Assembly (NCBI GenBank): GCA_031410595.1 | Contig: JANNZM010000050.1 | Location: forward strand, 62,001-126,000 | Direction: 5' to 3' | Length of the DNA stretch: 64,000 nt | Source of the DNA: JANMCE01 sp031410595 | GTDB lineage: Bacteria > Actinomycetota > Acidimicrobiia > Acidimicrobiales > Ilumatobacteraceae | In this document: in pieces, positions 1 through 9,025 of the stretch | How the letters are laid out: the number at the start of each line of letters is the position of its first letter | Numbering within the stretch: the stretch's first letter is position 1 | Program-made: the position numbers and the translations under genes | Notes under the pieces: model-generated | Seen by the model: the letters and a program-made list of their open reading frames with translations, nothing else | Databases searched by the model: none | What the model was told of the DNA's origin: nothing

Positions 1-1
1 G

Positions 2-271
2 CTGTTCGTTTCGCTGCAGGCCGAACGCGACGGTGCTGTGGTGTTCCATGAGACCTGGGCGCTCGACGCGGCCGGTGATGAAAACGGCTCGGCGATGGGC
101 CGCCTGGTGTCCGTTCCTGTCGCCATCGCCGTCGAGTCGTTGTTACGCGGCGAGATAGAGCCCGGGGTTCATGCCGCTCCCCACGATCCCGCGCTAGTCA
201 AGGCTTGGCTCAGCCAGATCCAGCCCCAGGCCCAATATATGCAATTAGTCGCAGACAAAAGCCGGATTTGA
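2..271 (+). CDS. C-terminal fragment of a saccharopine-dehydrogenase-like oxidoreductase (5' truncated)
   Basis: The reading frame is open from base 2 and ends in TGA at 269-271, so only the last ~89 residues are in the window. The visible part reads LFVSLQAERDGAVVF, then a segment with GRLVSVPVAIAVESLLRGEI followed by PGVHAAP. An alanine-rich helix, a short ...GEI turn and a PGV(H/L) strand of this kind are typical of the C-terminal end of saccharopine dehydrogenase / homospermidine synthase-like proteins. The NAD(P)-binding domain lies outside the window, so the substrate cannot be judged. It is followed by a 46-bp gap and then a gene on the opposite strand, so it is the last gene of its transcript. 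The family call rests on pattern memory only. Confidence 0.5.
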   Translation: MFVSLQAERDGAVVFHETWALDAAGDENGSAMGRLVSVPVAIAVESLLRGEIEPGVHAAPHDPALVKAWLSQIQPQAQYMQLVADKSRI

Positions 272-317
272 AGAGGTTTGCGCATTCGCTCCTGAGCTCG
301 GTATCAACATTGACTGA

Positions 318-1229
318 TCAGTCGGCGAAGCGGCCCAGCAGGGTGATGAACCGGCTGGGTTCGCGTGTGCGTCGTAGGCGGGCTTTGAAGGGCCGCAGCC
401 GCCAACGCCAGCCGTAGTTGGCGATGGATCGCGACCACGAGATGCCGAGGTCGCTGGAGAGATATGTCAGCATGTCCTCGGTGAGGTATTCGACCGCCGC
501 GACCGTGTCGGAGCGGGTGCCGAAACGTCGCTCGAAATCGGCGTGTCGCTCGGCCACCATCTGCTGACCCGACGCGTCGTGGCGATAGACGGGTGAGTCG
601 AGGATGAGCACATGACCGCCGGGCCGCAGTACCCGGCGGGCCTCGGTGAGCGTGGCCGTGTAGTCAGTGCTGTAGTGGAAGCTGGCATTGAAGACCACCA
701 GATCGACCTGCGCGTCGGCCAGCGGAAGATGATCGAACTCGGCTCGCACCCGTAACCAGTCGGCACCGAAATGACGGGCCGCGCCGAGCCCGTCGCGGTC
801 GTCTACCGACAGATCGATGGCCACTGGAACGTGGCCGAGCAGCGACATGCGGTTGCTCAGCCAGCCAACACCGGCACCCAGATCGAGCACCCTCAACCCC
901 GGACGGAGCGTCGGGAGCACTCGGCGCACGACGTGCGACCAGGTTGCCGCTCGCATCGCCCACTGCCACGCGAGGGGATCACCCGGGGTTGGTTCCGGCA
1001 ACAGACGGTAGTAGTCGGGGCTATCCGAGCCGCGACCTTCGGCGCGGCGGATGGCGGTGTAGTCCTCCAGAAAGCGGTCGACAGTCGATTCGTCTTCCCG
1101 TCGGACGAGATGCCATATTCCGGCGATGTGGCGGTAGTTGTGTATGCAACTACTACACGTCACCCCCTCGCCGGAGAGCTGACCGATCGACGTGCGGCAT
1201 TGTGGACAGGCAGCGACCCAATCGATCAC
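318..1229 (-). CDS. Class I SAM-dependent methyltransferase with N-terminal zinc ribbon
   Basis: 303 residues. An N-terminal zinc-ribbon-like segment carries CPQC at residues 8-11 and CSSC at 25-28. The class I methyltransferase fold follows, with the SAM-binding glycine motif VLDLGAGVGW from residue 114, an acidic strand end AIDLS, a motif-II-like strand around DLVVFNASFHY, and the LRPGGHVLIL motif at 201-210 typical of type 11 methyltransferases. The substrate is unknown. Its start overlaps the stop of the upstream radical SAM gene by 4 bp (bases 1226-1229), so the two are almost certainly co-transcribed and may act on the same product. The context (glycosyltransferases, Wzm/Wzt exporter) suggests methylation of a glycan or of a small molecule made by the cluster. 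Confidence 0.85.
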   Translation of the reverse strand: MIDWVAACPQCRTSIGQLSGEGVTCSSCIHNYRHIAGIWHLVRREDESTVDRFLEDYTAIRRAEGRGSDSPDYYRLLPEPTPGDPLAWQWAMRAATWSHVVRRVLPTLRPGLRVLDLGAGVGWLSNRMSLLGHVPVAIDLSVDDRDGLGAARHFGADWLRVRAEFDHLPLADAQVDLVVFNASFHYSTDYTATLTEARRVLRPGGHVLILDSPVYRHDASGQQMVAERHADFERRFGTRSDTVAAVEYLTEDMLTYLSSDLGISWSRSIANYGWRWRLRPFKARLRRTREPSRFITLLGRFAD

Positions 1230-2617
1230 GCATCAACCTCGTCGGCCACCCGAAGTAGGCCAGCCTTTGCCTCCATGGCGGCCATCAGATGAGTGTCGGC
1301 GGCGGGTGGGTCAATGGCGGAAAGACGTGACGCCTGCACCTCGTTGCGCAGCCACTGATCCGCAAAGGCGTAGTACTGGCGCGAATGGCGACCGGCCACC
1401 TGGAAATCGCGGTCGGTGCTGTCCCGCCACGAGTTCTTCAGCACCAGCTTGCGTTCCACCTTCTTGTAGTAGCCGGTGTTCTTGATGGGGTACGACACAG
1501 TGGTGAAGAAGACATCGGGGTTCGAGATTTTCACGTGCTCGATGGTGGCCTCGATGTCCTCGATCGTCTCGCCGTCGTAGCCCCACATCAGAAACATGCC
1601 AACCTCGATGCCGTGGGCCTGGGCCGACTTGGTGGCCTGTTGTACTTCTTCTACCGTCACGCCCCGTTGCATGGCGTCGAGGATCCGCTGGCTGCCGCTC
1701 TCCGACCCGATCCAGATGCGGTAACAACCCATGTCGGCGAGTGTGGCCATTACCTCGTCCTTGCGCATGCGATCGGCGCGCGAAATGGTTTCGAACGGCA
1801 GCTTCAAGCCGAGCGCCTTCAGCTCGGCGGCGTAGTCGAACAACCATTTGTGGCTGATGGTGAACACGTCGTCGGCATACCAAACCTGCTCGGGCTCGTA
1901 ACGCTCCTTGATGAACTGCACCTCGGCCGCGCAGTCGGCAGGCGAACGACGCCGATGGGTGTACCCGAACACCGCGTGCGAGCACCAGTTGCACTTGTAC
2001 GGGCATCCCCGTGCGGTGATGAGATTCACGCTGCCCATGCCGTGATGGGTGCGCCAGATATCGACATAGTGCGGTATGTCGATGGCCTCACGATCGGGCC
2101 ATGGAAGGGTGTCAATGTCTTTGATCTTCTCGCGCTCGATGTTGTGCACGATCTGGCCGTCCTCGTCACGGAAGACGGTGCCGGTGATGCCCTGCAGCCG
2201 ATGGCACCCCACGTGATCGAGCGCCGGAATCAGCTCGGCCAGGGTGGCTTCACCTTCGCCGATGACCACGACATCGGCGCCGGCATCGAGATATTCCGTG
2301 GGATAGTTGGCGCCCTCGGGTCCGCCCACGACCACGGTCCAGCCGAGCCGTTTGGCCTCACCGGTAATCCACAACACCGTGGCACGCATCATCAGGTTTG
2401 AGTACACGCCGATCACGCCGGGCGAGCCACTCGACAGGCGTGCAGTAAGCGTGGCGCGGTCAGAGAACGTCGTGTCGAACACCTCCACCGGAATGTCGGC
2501 CTGCTTCAGATAGGCGGACAAATACAGCAGCCCTAACGGAGGGTACGGTTTCATCACCGCCTTTTCCTTTTCGTCTTCGCCCAAAAAGTAGGAATGGCAG
2601 AGCAGGAACGCTGACAT
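1226..2617 (-). CDS. B12-binding domain radical SAM protein (copy 1)
   Basis: 463 residues. The N-terminal half (to ~170) has the alternating strand/helix pattern of a cobalamin-binding domain, opening HSYFLGEDEKEK...KPYPPLGLLYL and continuing through VVVGGPEG and ADVVVIGEGE. The radical SAM core starts at the cluster motif CPYKCNWC, with cysteines at 205, 209 and 212 (CxxxCxxC), followed by the later motif IGSESGSQRILDAMQRGV. Size and order match BchE-like class B radical SAM enzymes, many of which methylate unactivated carbon. The chemistry here is unknown. It is the first gene of a leftward pair with the methyltransferase and is divergent from the HprK-like gene across 40 bp. A paralogue lies at 9026-10549. 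Confidence 0.88.
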   Translation of the reverse strand: MSAFLLCHSYFLGEDEKEKAVMKPYPPLGLLYLSAYLKQADIPVEVFDTTFSDRATLTARLSSGSPGVIGVYSNLMMRATVLWITGEAKRLGWTVVVGGPEGANYPTEYLDAGADVVVIGEGEATLAELIPALDHVGCHRLQGITGTVFRDEDGQIVHNIEREKIKDIDTLPWPDREAIDIPHYVDIWRTHHGMGSVNLITARGCPYKCNWCSHAVFGYTHRRRSPADCAAEVQFIKERYEPEQVWYADDVFTISHKWLFDYAAELKALGLKLPFETISRADRMRKDEVMATLADMGCYRIWIGSESGSQRILDAMQRGVTVEEVQQATKSAQAHGIEVGMFLMWGYDGETIEDIEATIEHVKISNPDVFFTTVSYPIKNTGYYKKVERKLVLKNSWRDSTDRDFQVAGRHSRQYYAFADQWLRNEVQASRLSAIDPPAADTHLMAAMEAKAGLLRVADEVDA

Positions 2618-2657
2618 GTGCGAAGACTAACGATACTGAAGAGTTAGATTTCCCAAC

Positions 2658-3575
2658 GTGGCGAAACCGACGAGGCGCACCTTTCGTCCGTTCGGCATCT
2701 CGATGGCGGTTTACGCCGACGACACGCGGGTATTTGACGCTTGCTTAGCAGCGCTCGATCGAATGGATCGCGACGTAGGTGTCGAGGGCGTTTTCACGTT
2801 GACCTGCATTACTGGCCACGACACCGCAGCGGATCCCGCCTGGCCGCGGACGAGCACGTCGTGGGATGGCACGACGCTGGATGTGCGGTGCGGTTCGGGC
2901 CGGTTGCTGGTGCCCGGGGATGGCACCGCGCGGCTCTCGCTGCCCCCTTCAGTGCTGGGCGTTCCAGACGCCATCCGCATGTTCGTGGAGGGCGCGGCCT
3001 GGTCGTTCCTCATCGGCTCCGGACGTGTGCACGCTGTGCATTCAGGCCTGGTGGAAACGATGGGGCGAGGTCTGTTGCTGCGGGGCGCGTCGGGTGCCGG
3101 AAAATCAACGCTCACCTACGCGGCGATGCGGGCCGGCTTTCGCATCTGTTCTGACGACTGGGTGTACGGGCTGGCGGGTCAGCGACCCGAGCGCCTTTGG
3201 GGCTACCCGTGGCGGATGTTTCTGGTGCCCAATAGTGTCGAGCACTTCCCGGACGTTGCCACGATCACTCCCGTCCCTCATCCCGGCGCCGACCTCACCA
3301 AGCTGCCGATTGAGCCGCCGGTCGAGCAACGACGCAAGAGCTGCTCGGTGGATGCGGTGGTGTTTCTCGACCCGTCCCGTGAGGCCGATCTTTCTCGGGT
3401 CGGACCGCAGGAGGCACGGCAACTTTTTTGGGACCCGGCGTTGCCGACCGAGCGCGCCGACGTGCCCGATGGGTGGGTGGATGAACTGCTCGATCGGCCC
3501 TGTTTCGTGCTGCAACGGGGCACCTCGCCGAGCGACGCGGTGCGTCTGCTTCAGTCGGCAGCCCGAAGTCTTTGA
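2658..3575 (+). CDS. HPr-kinase-like (HprK-related) P-loop ATPase
   Basis: 305 residues from a GTG start; an ATG at 2703 is an alternative. The first ~120 residues lack recognisable motifs. The second half resembles the catalytic domain of HPr kinase/phosphorylase: Walker A GASGAGKS at 143-150, then FRICSDDWVYG at 162-171, which matches the acidic SDD(W/S) strand of HprK-like proteins. The HPr substrate system is not in sight. Such HprK homologues occur beside PF14907-like nucleotidyltransferases in lasso-peptide clusters, where they phosphorylate the peptide, and in exosortase/EPS loci; one such nucleotidyltransferase lies here at 4701-5846. Its 3' end overlaps the convergent glycosyltransferase by 25 bp. 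The kinase substrate cannot be told from the sequence. Confidence 0.75.
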   Translation: MAKPTRRTFRPFGISMAVYADDTRVFDACLAALDRMDRDVGVEGVFTLTCITGHDTAADPAWPRTSTSWDGTTLDVRCGSGRLLVPGDGTARLSLPPSVLGVPDAIRMFVEGAAWSFLIGSGRVHAVHSGLVETMGRGLLLRGASGAGKSTLTYAAMRAGFRICSDDWVYGLAGQRPERLWGYPWRMFLVPNSVEHFPDVATITPVPHPGADLTKLPIEPPVEQRRKSCSVDAVVFLDPSREADLSRVGPQEARQLFWDPALPTERADVPDGWVDELLDRPCFVLQRGTSPSDAVRLLQSAARSL

Positions 3576-4672
3576 TAGCAGGCTTCGAACGCGGTGACGG
3601 TTGCGTGACGGTCGTTCGCTTCCGCCCACTGCCGCGCTACAGAACCAAGTTGTGACCGTAGCGCCGCGTCGTCGAGGAGTGCACAGATCGTGGCGGCCAT
3701 GGCGTCCGCATCTCCGATGTCGACCGCGCGTGCGCCCTGAGGATCGAACGCGGCGAGATCGGCCACGTGTCCGACGCGTGTGCCCACCGTCGGTACCCCG
3801 CAGGCGGCGGCCTCCACCAGCGCCACCGGTCCGGCCTCATGGCGGGAACTCACGATGTGGAGCTGAGCGGCGTGGAGAAATGGAGGGAGTTCATCGGATG
3901 CCACAAAACCGTGGAACCGCACCGCGTCACCCAAGCCAAGATCGGCCGCGAGTTGCTGCATCGCGCCTTGCAGCGTGTCGACGCCCACGATGTCGAGCGT
4001 GACTTCGGGGTGCGTGCCTTGCACCAGTGCCACGGCTCGTAGCAGAGTCGGCTGGTCCTTCACCCGATTCAAACTGGCGACCTGCACGAGTCGGCCAGGA
4101 ACGGCCCGTTCCGGCCATGGCGCGAAGCGGTTGGTGTCGACACCGAGCGGGATGATGCCATCGATGCGATGACCGCGGCTGCGCACCGTTTCGGCCAACC
4201 AGTGCGAGGCCACCGTCACCTCGGTGGCACGCCGCAGGGTCACGTCGGCGATGAGTCGTCCCCCCCGACCGAGCGCTCCGCCGTAGCCGATGTCGGGCAT
4301 GGCCACCAGCTCGCCGCCGGCCACATGCACGAGGCTCGCGACGCGATAGCGCTTGGCCGCGAGCACCGCAGCGAGTCCGCTCACACTGGCCCAAAAGCCG
4401 TGGACCACGTCGGGCCGACCATTGGCCCCGACGGCACGAACGGCACGGAAGAGTTGGCGAGCGAGGCGTACTGGACCTCGGCGTTCGGGTGGCACGTTGA
4501 TGACCGTCGCGCCGAGCAACTGGTAGCGGCACGCCATGGTCTCCTGGCCGAGCGCCACGACCGTAACTCTGTGGCGCGAAGCGAGCCCTTCGATGATGTC
4601 GAGTAGCGCGGGAATGACGCGCTCGCGTCCTCCTCGATCGACGCCACCGGGCACCACCAGTACGACATGCAC
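3551..4672 (-). CDS. GT4-family glycosyltransferase
   Basis: About 373 residues from a GTG at 4672. The open frame extends further upstream to 4762, but those codons give a basic, non-family sequence and run into the divergent gene, so I prefer the start reading VHVVLVVPGGVDRGG, the usual N-terminal strand plus glycine loop of GT-B enzymes. The C-terminal donor-binding half shows GRLVQVASLNRVKDQPTLL, the strand FHGFVASDELPPFLHAA, and HEAGPVALVEAAACGVPTVGT, which contains the E-x7-E-like motif of GT4 retaining transferases. It is likely cytoplasmic or membrane-associated, transferring a sugar to the cluster's product. It reads convergently into the HprK-like gene. Sugar and acceptor are unknown. 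Confidence 0.85.
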   Translation of the reverse strand: MHVVLVVPGGVDRGGRERVIPALLDIIEGLASRHRVTVVALGQETMACRYQLLGATVINVPPERRGPVRLARQLFRAVRAVGANGRPDVVHGFWASVSGLAAVLAAKRYRVASLVHVAGGELVAMPDIGYGGALGRGGRLIADVTLRRATEVTVASHWLAETVRSRGHRIDGIIPLGVDTNRFAPWPERAVPGRLVQVASLNRVKDQPTLLRAVALVQGTHPEVTLDIVGVDTLQGAMQQLAADLGLGDAVRFHGFVASDELPPFLHAAQLHIVSSRHEAGPVALVEAAACGVPTVGTRVGHVADLAAFDPQGARAVDIGDADAMAATICALLDDAALRSQLGSVARQWAEANDRHATVTAFEACYQRLRAAD

Positions 4673-4700
4673 GAGCAGCAGTTTCGCAGGCCGCGCTACG

Positions 4701-5846
4701 GTGCGCTTCTTGCTCCGTGCCGACCAGGACCGCCTTTTACGATGGGTGCTGACCCACTTCACCGGCGACGCGTCTAGTGCGCCACTGCCGGACCTGCCGG
4801 GCGAGCGCTTTCGAGAGGCGGGTTTGTGGTCGGGCCTTACTGCGCTTATTGCAACGATGGCGCAGGAGCGAGCCGTTGATCTTCCGTCCGACTGGCGGTC
4901 GTTCGCGGAGGATCAACGCGGTGAAGTAGCGCGCCGGCAGGAGCGCTTTGCGGCTCTGCTTCCCCGTGTGCTGGTCGCGTTGCATGACGCCGAGGTTCGC
5001 GCCATTCCGGTGAAAGGCGCGGTGTTTATGGCCGGGGGCTGGTTTCATGCTTCGGCCAGGCCGATGGCCGACCTCGATATCCTGGTCGACCCGGCGCAAC
5101 GGTTGGTGGCGTCGGTTGCGCTGCGCCGCATCGGACTCGAACAGGTCGGAGGCAACGCGTGGGAGGACACGTTCCTCGGATGGGGTGACGGCTCCACCGG
5201 TCGTGTCGACGGGGAATCGGCCGATCACAACGGCAAGGTGGAACTCCACCCCGGCTGGGTCGAAAGACTCCACCACTACCTCGTCGACGACGGTGGCACG
5301 GTCACGTCCACGGCGGTGCCGGGCACGCTCGCGGGAGCGGCGTGTTGGCTGCTGCCCCCCGTTGCGTTCGCTGCTCACGTCGTCGGGCATCTGTCGGCGT
5401 GCGTCATTCGGAGCGATGCTCGAGCGCTGAACGTATTGGATTCGGTGCTGGCGTTACGTGCCTTAGATACCGACGGTCGGCCAGCGTACGCCGCGCTCAT
5501 CGAGCAGTTCGATCCCCGTCTGAGCGCGCCCGGCCTATGGCTCGTGCACGCCCATCAACCCGACGCGGTTGCCGAGACTGTGGTGACCGCAGCACTGCGA
5601 CGGCTTCCGGAAGCTGCGCAACGGCGGTTGGCAGCGACGTCCACCAGCGCAGTGCTGCGCGGGATCGAGGGAGGCACCGACCTTGGCTGGCGGCTCGCCT
5701 TTACCCACACGAATGCCGAGCGATTGCGGGTGGTACGACAGGCCATCGTTCCACCGGTTGAGGATCAGCGACCGGGACAGACGGGCGGGCTGCGGTTCCA
5801 TGCGTCCCGCGTCCGTCGACGGGTGTTGCGAGCACGCGTCGGATGA
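4701..5846 (+). CDS. Nucleotidyltransferase-family protein (PF14907-like)
   Basis: 381 residues from the GTG at 4701. The frame is open back to 4536, but that extension is low-complexity and antisense to the glycosyltransferase. Key motifs are VKGAVF at 104-109 and RPMADLDILVD at 120-130, which supply the D-x-D metal/nucleotide-binding pair of the nucleotidyltransferase fold. These match the uncharacterised PF14907 group found in lasso-peptide and polysaccharide loci. A conserved-looking ELHPGW follows. Its last codons overlap the next glycosyltransferase start by 4 bp, so the two are translationally coupled. In lasso-peptide clusters such proteins work with HprK-like kinases; the HprK-like gene 1 kb upstream makes a similar pairing plausible here, though no lasso biosynthesis gene is visible. 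Confidence 0.7.
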   Translation: MRFLLRADQDRLLRWVLTHFTGDASSAPLPDLPGERFREAGLWSGLTALIATMAQERAVDLPSDWRSFAEDQRGEVARRQERFAALLPRVLVALHDAEVRAIPVKGAVFMAGGWFHASARPMADLDILVDPAQRLVASVALRRIGLEQVGGNAWEDTFLGWGDGSTGRVDGESADHNGKVELHPGWVERLHHYLVDDGGTVTSTAVPGTLAGAACWLLPPVAFAAHVVGHLSACVIRSDARALNVLDSVLALRALDTDGRPAYAALIEQFDPRLSAPGLWLVHAHQPDAVAETVVTAALRRLPEAAQRRLAATSTSAVLRGIEGGTDLGWRLAFTHTNAERLRVVRQAIVPPVEDQRPGQTGGLRFHASRVRRRVLRARVG

Positions 5847-6919
5847 CGGACCGCCTCGTCGTCCATGTGATGTACGCCGACAGTGATGGGCTCAATCCCG
5901 TGGATGTCCTCGACCGTTGGCCAACCGTTCCGCGAGCAACCGCTGCGCTGGCGCACCACGGCGGCTTCCGCGTTGCGGTGGTAGCCCGCACACGCCGCTC
6001 GGACTGCCGTCTTGAACGAGACGGGGTCACCTGGTATTTCGTGCACGACCCGTCGCGTCTGGGGACACGGATCGCAGCCAGCGTGCGAGACCTTCGTCCC
6101 AACGTTGTGCATGTGCACGGTCTGGTCTTTCCGCTGCCGACCCTGCTGTTGCGGGCGCGGCTTGGTCGCAGGCCCAGGCTGGTGGCGCAGCACCACGGCG
6201 GAGCCCCCGGCGAGGGTCGGACGCGATGGGCGCAACGAGTCGCCTCGTGGGTTATCGACGGGTACCTATTCACGGGCGTGGAGGGACAGGTGGATCCGTG
6301 GCGGGCGGCTGGTGTAGTGCGTCCAACATCGCGCGTGTACGAAGCGCTCGAATCATCGAGCGATCTCGAACCCGTTCCGTTCCAAGAGGCCCGTCTACGA
6401 ACGGGCCAGAGCGGTAGCCCGGCGGTGCTCTGGGTCGGACGCCTGAACGACGGCAAAGACCCCCTCACCGCGGTCGAAGCCTTCCGTCGGTTCGCAGAAG
6501 AGGCACCCGACGCGCACCTTTGGATGATCTACACCGATGCACCGTTGGAGCCCGAGGTACGGTGCGCTGCCGAACCGATGGGCGACCGCATTCATCTGAT
6601 GGGTGCCGTGCCTCACCACGACATGGCGGCATGGTTCAGTGGCAGTGACATCATGCTTTCGGCCAGCCGCCACGAAGGGTCGGGCTACTCGCTTGTGGAG
6701 GCGCTCGCCTGCGGGTGCACGCCGATCGTGACCGACATCGGGCCGCACCGAGTCATTGTCGGCGGCCTCGGTCGGCGTTTCCCGGTGGGCGACGCGGCTG
6801 CCGCTGCGCAGGCCATTGTCGATGTCGAAGTACTGAAGCGAGACGACGTGAAGCGTGACTTCGACCGTCGATTGTCTTGGCGGGCGGTGGCCGACCAGCT
6901 GGTCTCCGCGTACGACTGA
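5843..6919 (+). CDS. GT4-family glycosyltransferase
   Basis: 358 residues, beginning at an ATG that overlaps the upstream stop (ATGA at 5843-5846). The N-terminal half reads HVMYADSDGLNPVDV and VVHVHGLVFPLPTLL. The C-terminal half carries AVLWVGRLNDGKDPLTAVEAF, a near-signature of group 1 glycosyltransferases, and SASRHEGSGYSLVEALACGC, holding the E-x7-E motif that contacts the nucleotide-sugar. This is the second GT4 enzyme of the cluster and the last gene of a rightward trio or pair. It ends 6 bp before the convergent Wzt-like gene. The specific sugar is unknown. Confidence 0.87.
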   Translation: MTDRLVVHVMYADSDGLNPVDVLDRWPTVPRATAALAHHGGFRVAVVARTRRSDCRLERDGVTWYFVHDPSRLGTRIAASVRDLRPNVVHVHGLVFPLPTLLLRARLGRRPRLVAQHHGGAPGEGRTRWAQRVASWVIDGYLFTGVEGQVDPWRAAGVVRPTSRVYEALESSSDLEPVPFQEARLRTGQSGSPAVLWVGRLNDGKDPLTAVEAFRRFAEEAPDAHLWMIYTDAPLEPEVRCAAEPMGDRIHLMGAVPHHDMAAWFSGSDIMLSASRHEGSGYSLVEALACGCTPIVTDIGPHRVIVGGLGRRFPVGDAAAAAQAIVDVEVLKRDDVKRDFDRRLSWRAVADQLVSAYD

Positions 6920-6925
6920 TGGCCG

Positions 6926-8044
6926 TTAGCGCGTTCGCCATTCGTGGACGAAGGCCACTGCGGGAATCCACAGCGGCCTGGGTTGCGGGTGCGGTTCGGT
7001 CACACGGAACGAGCCAAGCTGCCTCCACCTACCGTCACGGTCGTCGCCGTCAAGCGACACCCAGATCTGATAGAGGCCAGCCGTCAAAGGCACCGCGTCG
7101 ATGCGACAGTCGATGTGATCGAGCGCGCTCCCGGCAGGCACCGTAGTGACGCTTCCGAGCACGTTCCACGGATGCCCGTCTCGGATGCCGAGTGCAATCG
7201 TCACCGCTCCGAGGTGCGCTGAGCGCAAGGGGACACGGATCACCATCTCGGCGCCGGATGCCACCGAAGTCTGAGGTTGACCGTCGGCATCGAAAACAAC
7301 GGCGCCGGTACCCTGTGAACCCTGTTGCTCCAGCCACCCGATATAGGCGGCGAGCGTCTCGGTCACTGGCCCGACGGTTGCCAACCCGCCATCGACGAGG
7401 AGCGCGGCGCGGGTACAGGACGCCCCCACACTGGCCAGGTCATGGGACACATACACGACCGTGGTACCCGAACGAACGAGCGCGCCCATGCGGTCGAGAC
7501 AGCGCACCTGAAAGCGGGCGTCACCAACAGCAAGCGCTTCATCCACAACGAGCACGTCAGGTTCAACCCCGGCTGCGATGGAAAAGCCGAGCCGCAGTTG
7601 CATGCCTGATGAATATCTTTTCACCGGCCGGTCAAGCACGTCACCAAGTTCGGCGAAGTCGACAATCGCATCGAACCGGGCGGCTATGTCTCGGCGTTTC
7701 AGGCCGAGGATGGCACCGTACAGCCAAATGTTCTCCCTGCCGGTCAGCTCCGGATGGATGCCGGCCCCCACTTCGATCAACGCTCCGACACGGCCTCGTA
7801 CCCGCACGCAACCCGAGGTCGGCCCGGTGACGCGTGCAGCAATGCGAAGCGCAGTGGATTTCCCGGCGCCGTTCGGACCGATGACGGCGAATGCCTCGCC
7901 TTCTTCCACTTCGAACGACACGTTGTGCAGCGCGGGCCTGCTGGCAGGCCGGTCCGTTCGATCGGTCATTTCCTGACGCAGCGATCGATAGCCCGCCCCC
8001 GTTCGGTACTGCTTGGTGACGTGTTCGAAGCGCAGAGCCCACAC
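6926..8044 (-). CDS. ABC-2 glycan exporter ATPase (Wzt/TagH type)
   Basis: 372 residues. The N-terminal ATPase domain has Walker A GPNGAGKS at 56-63, signature SSGMQLRLGFS and Walker B VLVVDEALAVGD, the form characteristic of polysaccharide and teichoic-acid exporters. From about residue 240 a beta-rich C-terminal extension (AVVFDADGQPQTSVASGAEM onward) matches the Wzt-type carbohydrate-binding domain that recognises the finished glycan. It is directly coupled to the permease gene (this start at 8044, permease stop at 8045). Together they should move a lipid-linked glycan across the inner membrane. The tail domain implies substrate selection, as in Wzt-dependent O-antigen export. Confidence 0.9.
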   Translation of the reverse strand: MWALRFEHVTKQYRTGAGYRSLRQEMTDRTDRPASRPALHNVSFEVEEGEAFAVIGPNGAGKSTALRIAARVTGPTSGCVRVRGRVGALIEVGAGIHPELTGRENIWLYGAILGLKRRDIAARFDAIVDFAELGDVLDRPVKRYSSGMQLRLGFSIAAGVEPDVLVVDEALAVGDARFQVRCLDRMGALVRSGTTVVYVSHDLASVGASCTRAALLVDGGLATVGPVTETLAAYIGWLEQQGSQGTGAVVFDADGQPQTSVASGAEMVIRVPLRSAHLGAVTIALGIRDGHPWNVLGSVTTVPAGSALDHIDCRIDAVPLTAGLYQIWVSLDGDDRDGRWRQLGSFRVTEPHPQPRPLWIPAVAFVHEWRTR

Positions 8045-8887
8045 TCAGATCACGTCCGGCAGATTCGGTGCGATACGGCGGAAGAGCCGATGGCCCACCC
8101 AGCCGATCAACAGTGCTGAAGTAAGGCTGGCGCCGAGCGGTCCGAAACGTGGCGCGTGGCCGGTGGCGAGTACACGGCGCATGGCATCGACCGGACCGAC
8201 TGCAGGATTGGCCACTGCATAGATCCACCGCCAGCGAGGTGTCACCCGGTCGACGGGGTACATGACCGGCGTGGCGAACAACCAGAGCAACACCAGGAAC
8301 GGAAGGGCATGACGCACGTCTCGAAATACGGCGTTGGCCGCGGCAAGCGGAAGCGAGAGAGCAAGGGCAATAACCGCAAGCGCCACAATCACGACCGGGA
8401 GGTACAGCAGCCCCGCGCCCAGACGGGCGCCAAGGAACGGGCCGGCGACCGCCATGACCAACAACCCGATAGCCAGCTCAACGAATGATGCCAACACCGC
8501 CGCCACGACCGGGGCCTCCCGCGGGAACCATGTCTTGCGCACGAGCATCGATTCGCTCACCAACGAACCGGCGCCCGTCGTTACCGCGCTCGACAAGTAC
8601 TGCCAGGCCAGCAGTGCGGCCAGCGTGGACGCGGCATAGGGCACGCCGTCGATACGGCCGGTCGAGCGGCGCATCACCAGCGTGAAAGGCACCAGCAGCG
8701 CGAGGGGTTGCAACACGGCCCATAGCGCACCCAATAGGGCCTGCCGGTACCGGATGCGAAACGCTCGTACGGCAAACGCCCGTACCACGTCGCGCGCCAA
8801 CCACAGCTCGGTCGCTGCAGCCCGCATACTGCTCGCGCCACCTGCGGCCATCACGCGCTCGGTCCGGTCCGACGACATCATTGCCAC
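8045..8887 (-). CDS. ABC-2 glycan exporter permease (Wzm type)
   Basis: About 280 residues. The frame is open to 9565, but everything before ~8887 is antisense to the radical SAM gene and lacks membrane character. I chose the GTG at 8887 because a GAGG sits 8 nt upstream; the ATG pair at 8881/8878 is an alternative. The protein starts with a cytoplasmic helix (LWLARDVVRAFAVRAFRIRYRQ) and then about six hydrophobic segments, including LLGALWAVLQPLALLVPFTL and ATPVMYPVDRV, the latter a familiar Wzm/TagG signature. It pairs with the adjacent Wzt-like ATPase. Confidence 0.88.
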   Translation of the reverse strand: MAMMSSDRTERVMAAGGASSMRAAATELWLARDVVRAFAVRAFRIRYRQALLGALWAVLQPLALLVPFTLVMRRSTGRIDGVPYAASTLAALLAWQYLSSAVTTGAGSLVSESMLVRKTWFPREAPVVAAVLASFVELAIGLLVMAVAGPFLGARLGAGLLYLPVVIVALAVIALALSLPLAAANAVFRDVRHALPFLVLLWLFATPVMYPVDRVTPRWRWIYAVANPAVGPVDAMRRVLATGHAPRFGPLGASLTSALLIGWVGHRLFRRIAPNLPDVI

Positions 8888-9025
8888 GCACGGTACCTCT
8901 CCGTCGCAGTGGAGTTGCCCCATCGCGCTGGCAGGCAGCATTCTCATGGGTTCAGAGCGTGTCGTTTCATCCGCAACCGTTCCTTCGCAATCCTTTCGTC
9001 GTCCCCATACGTAGGTCTCTTCGTG

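Noticed and set aside
1385..2401. Open frame of 338 codons on the + strand
   Set aside because: Antisense to the B12 radical SAM gene, whose motifs are complete; no domain, and its openness is a GC-bias shadow.
2618..9025. A ribosomally made peptide precursor for the HprK/nucleotidyltransferase pair
   Set aside because: I scanned the short gaps (2618-2657, 8888-9025) and saw no start, ribosome-binding site and core-peptide pattern. A precursor outside the window is not excluded.
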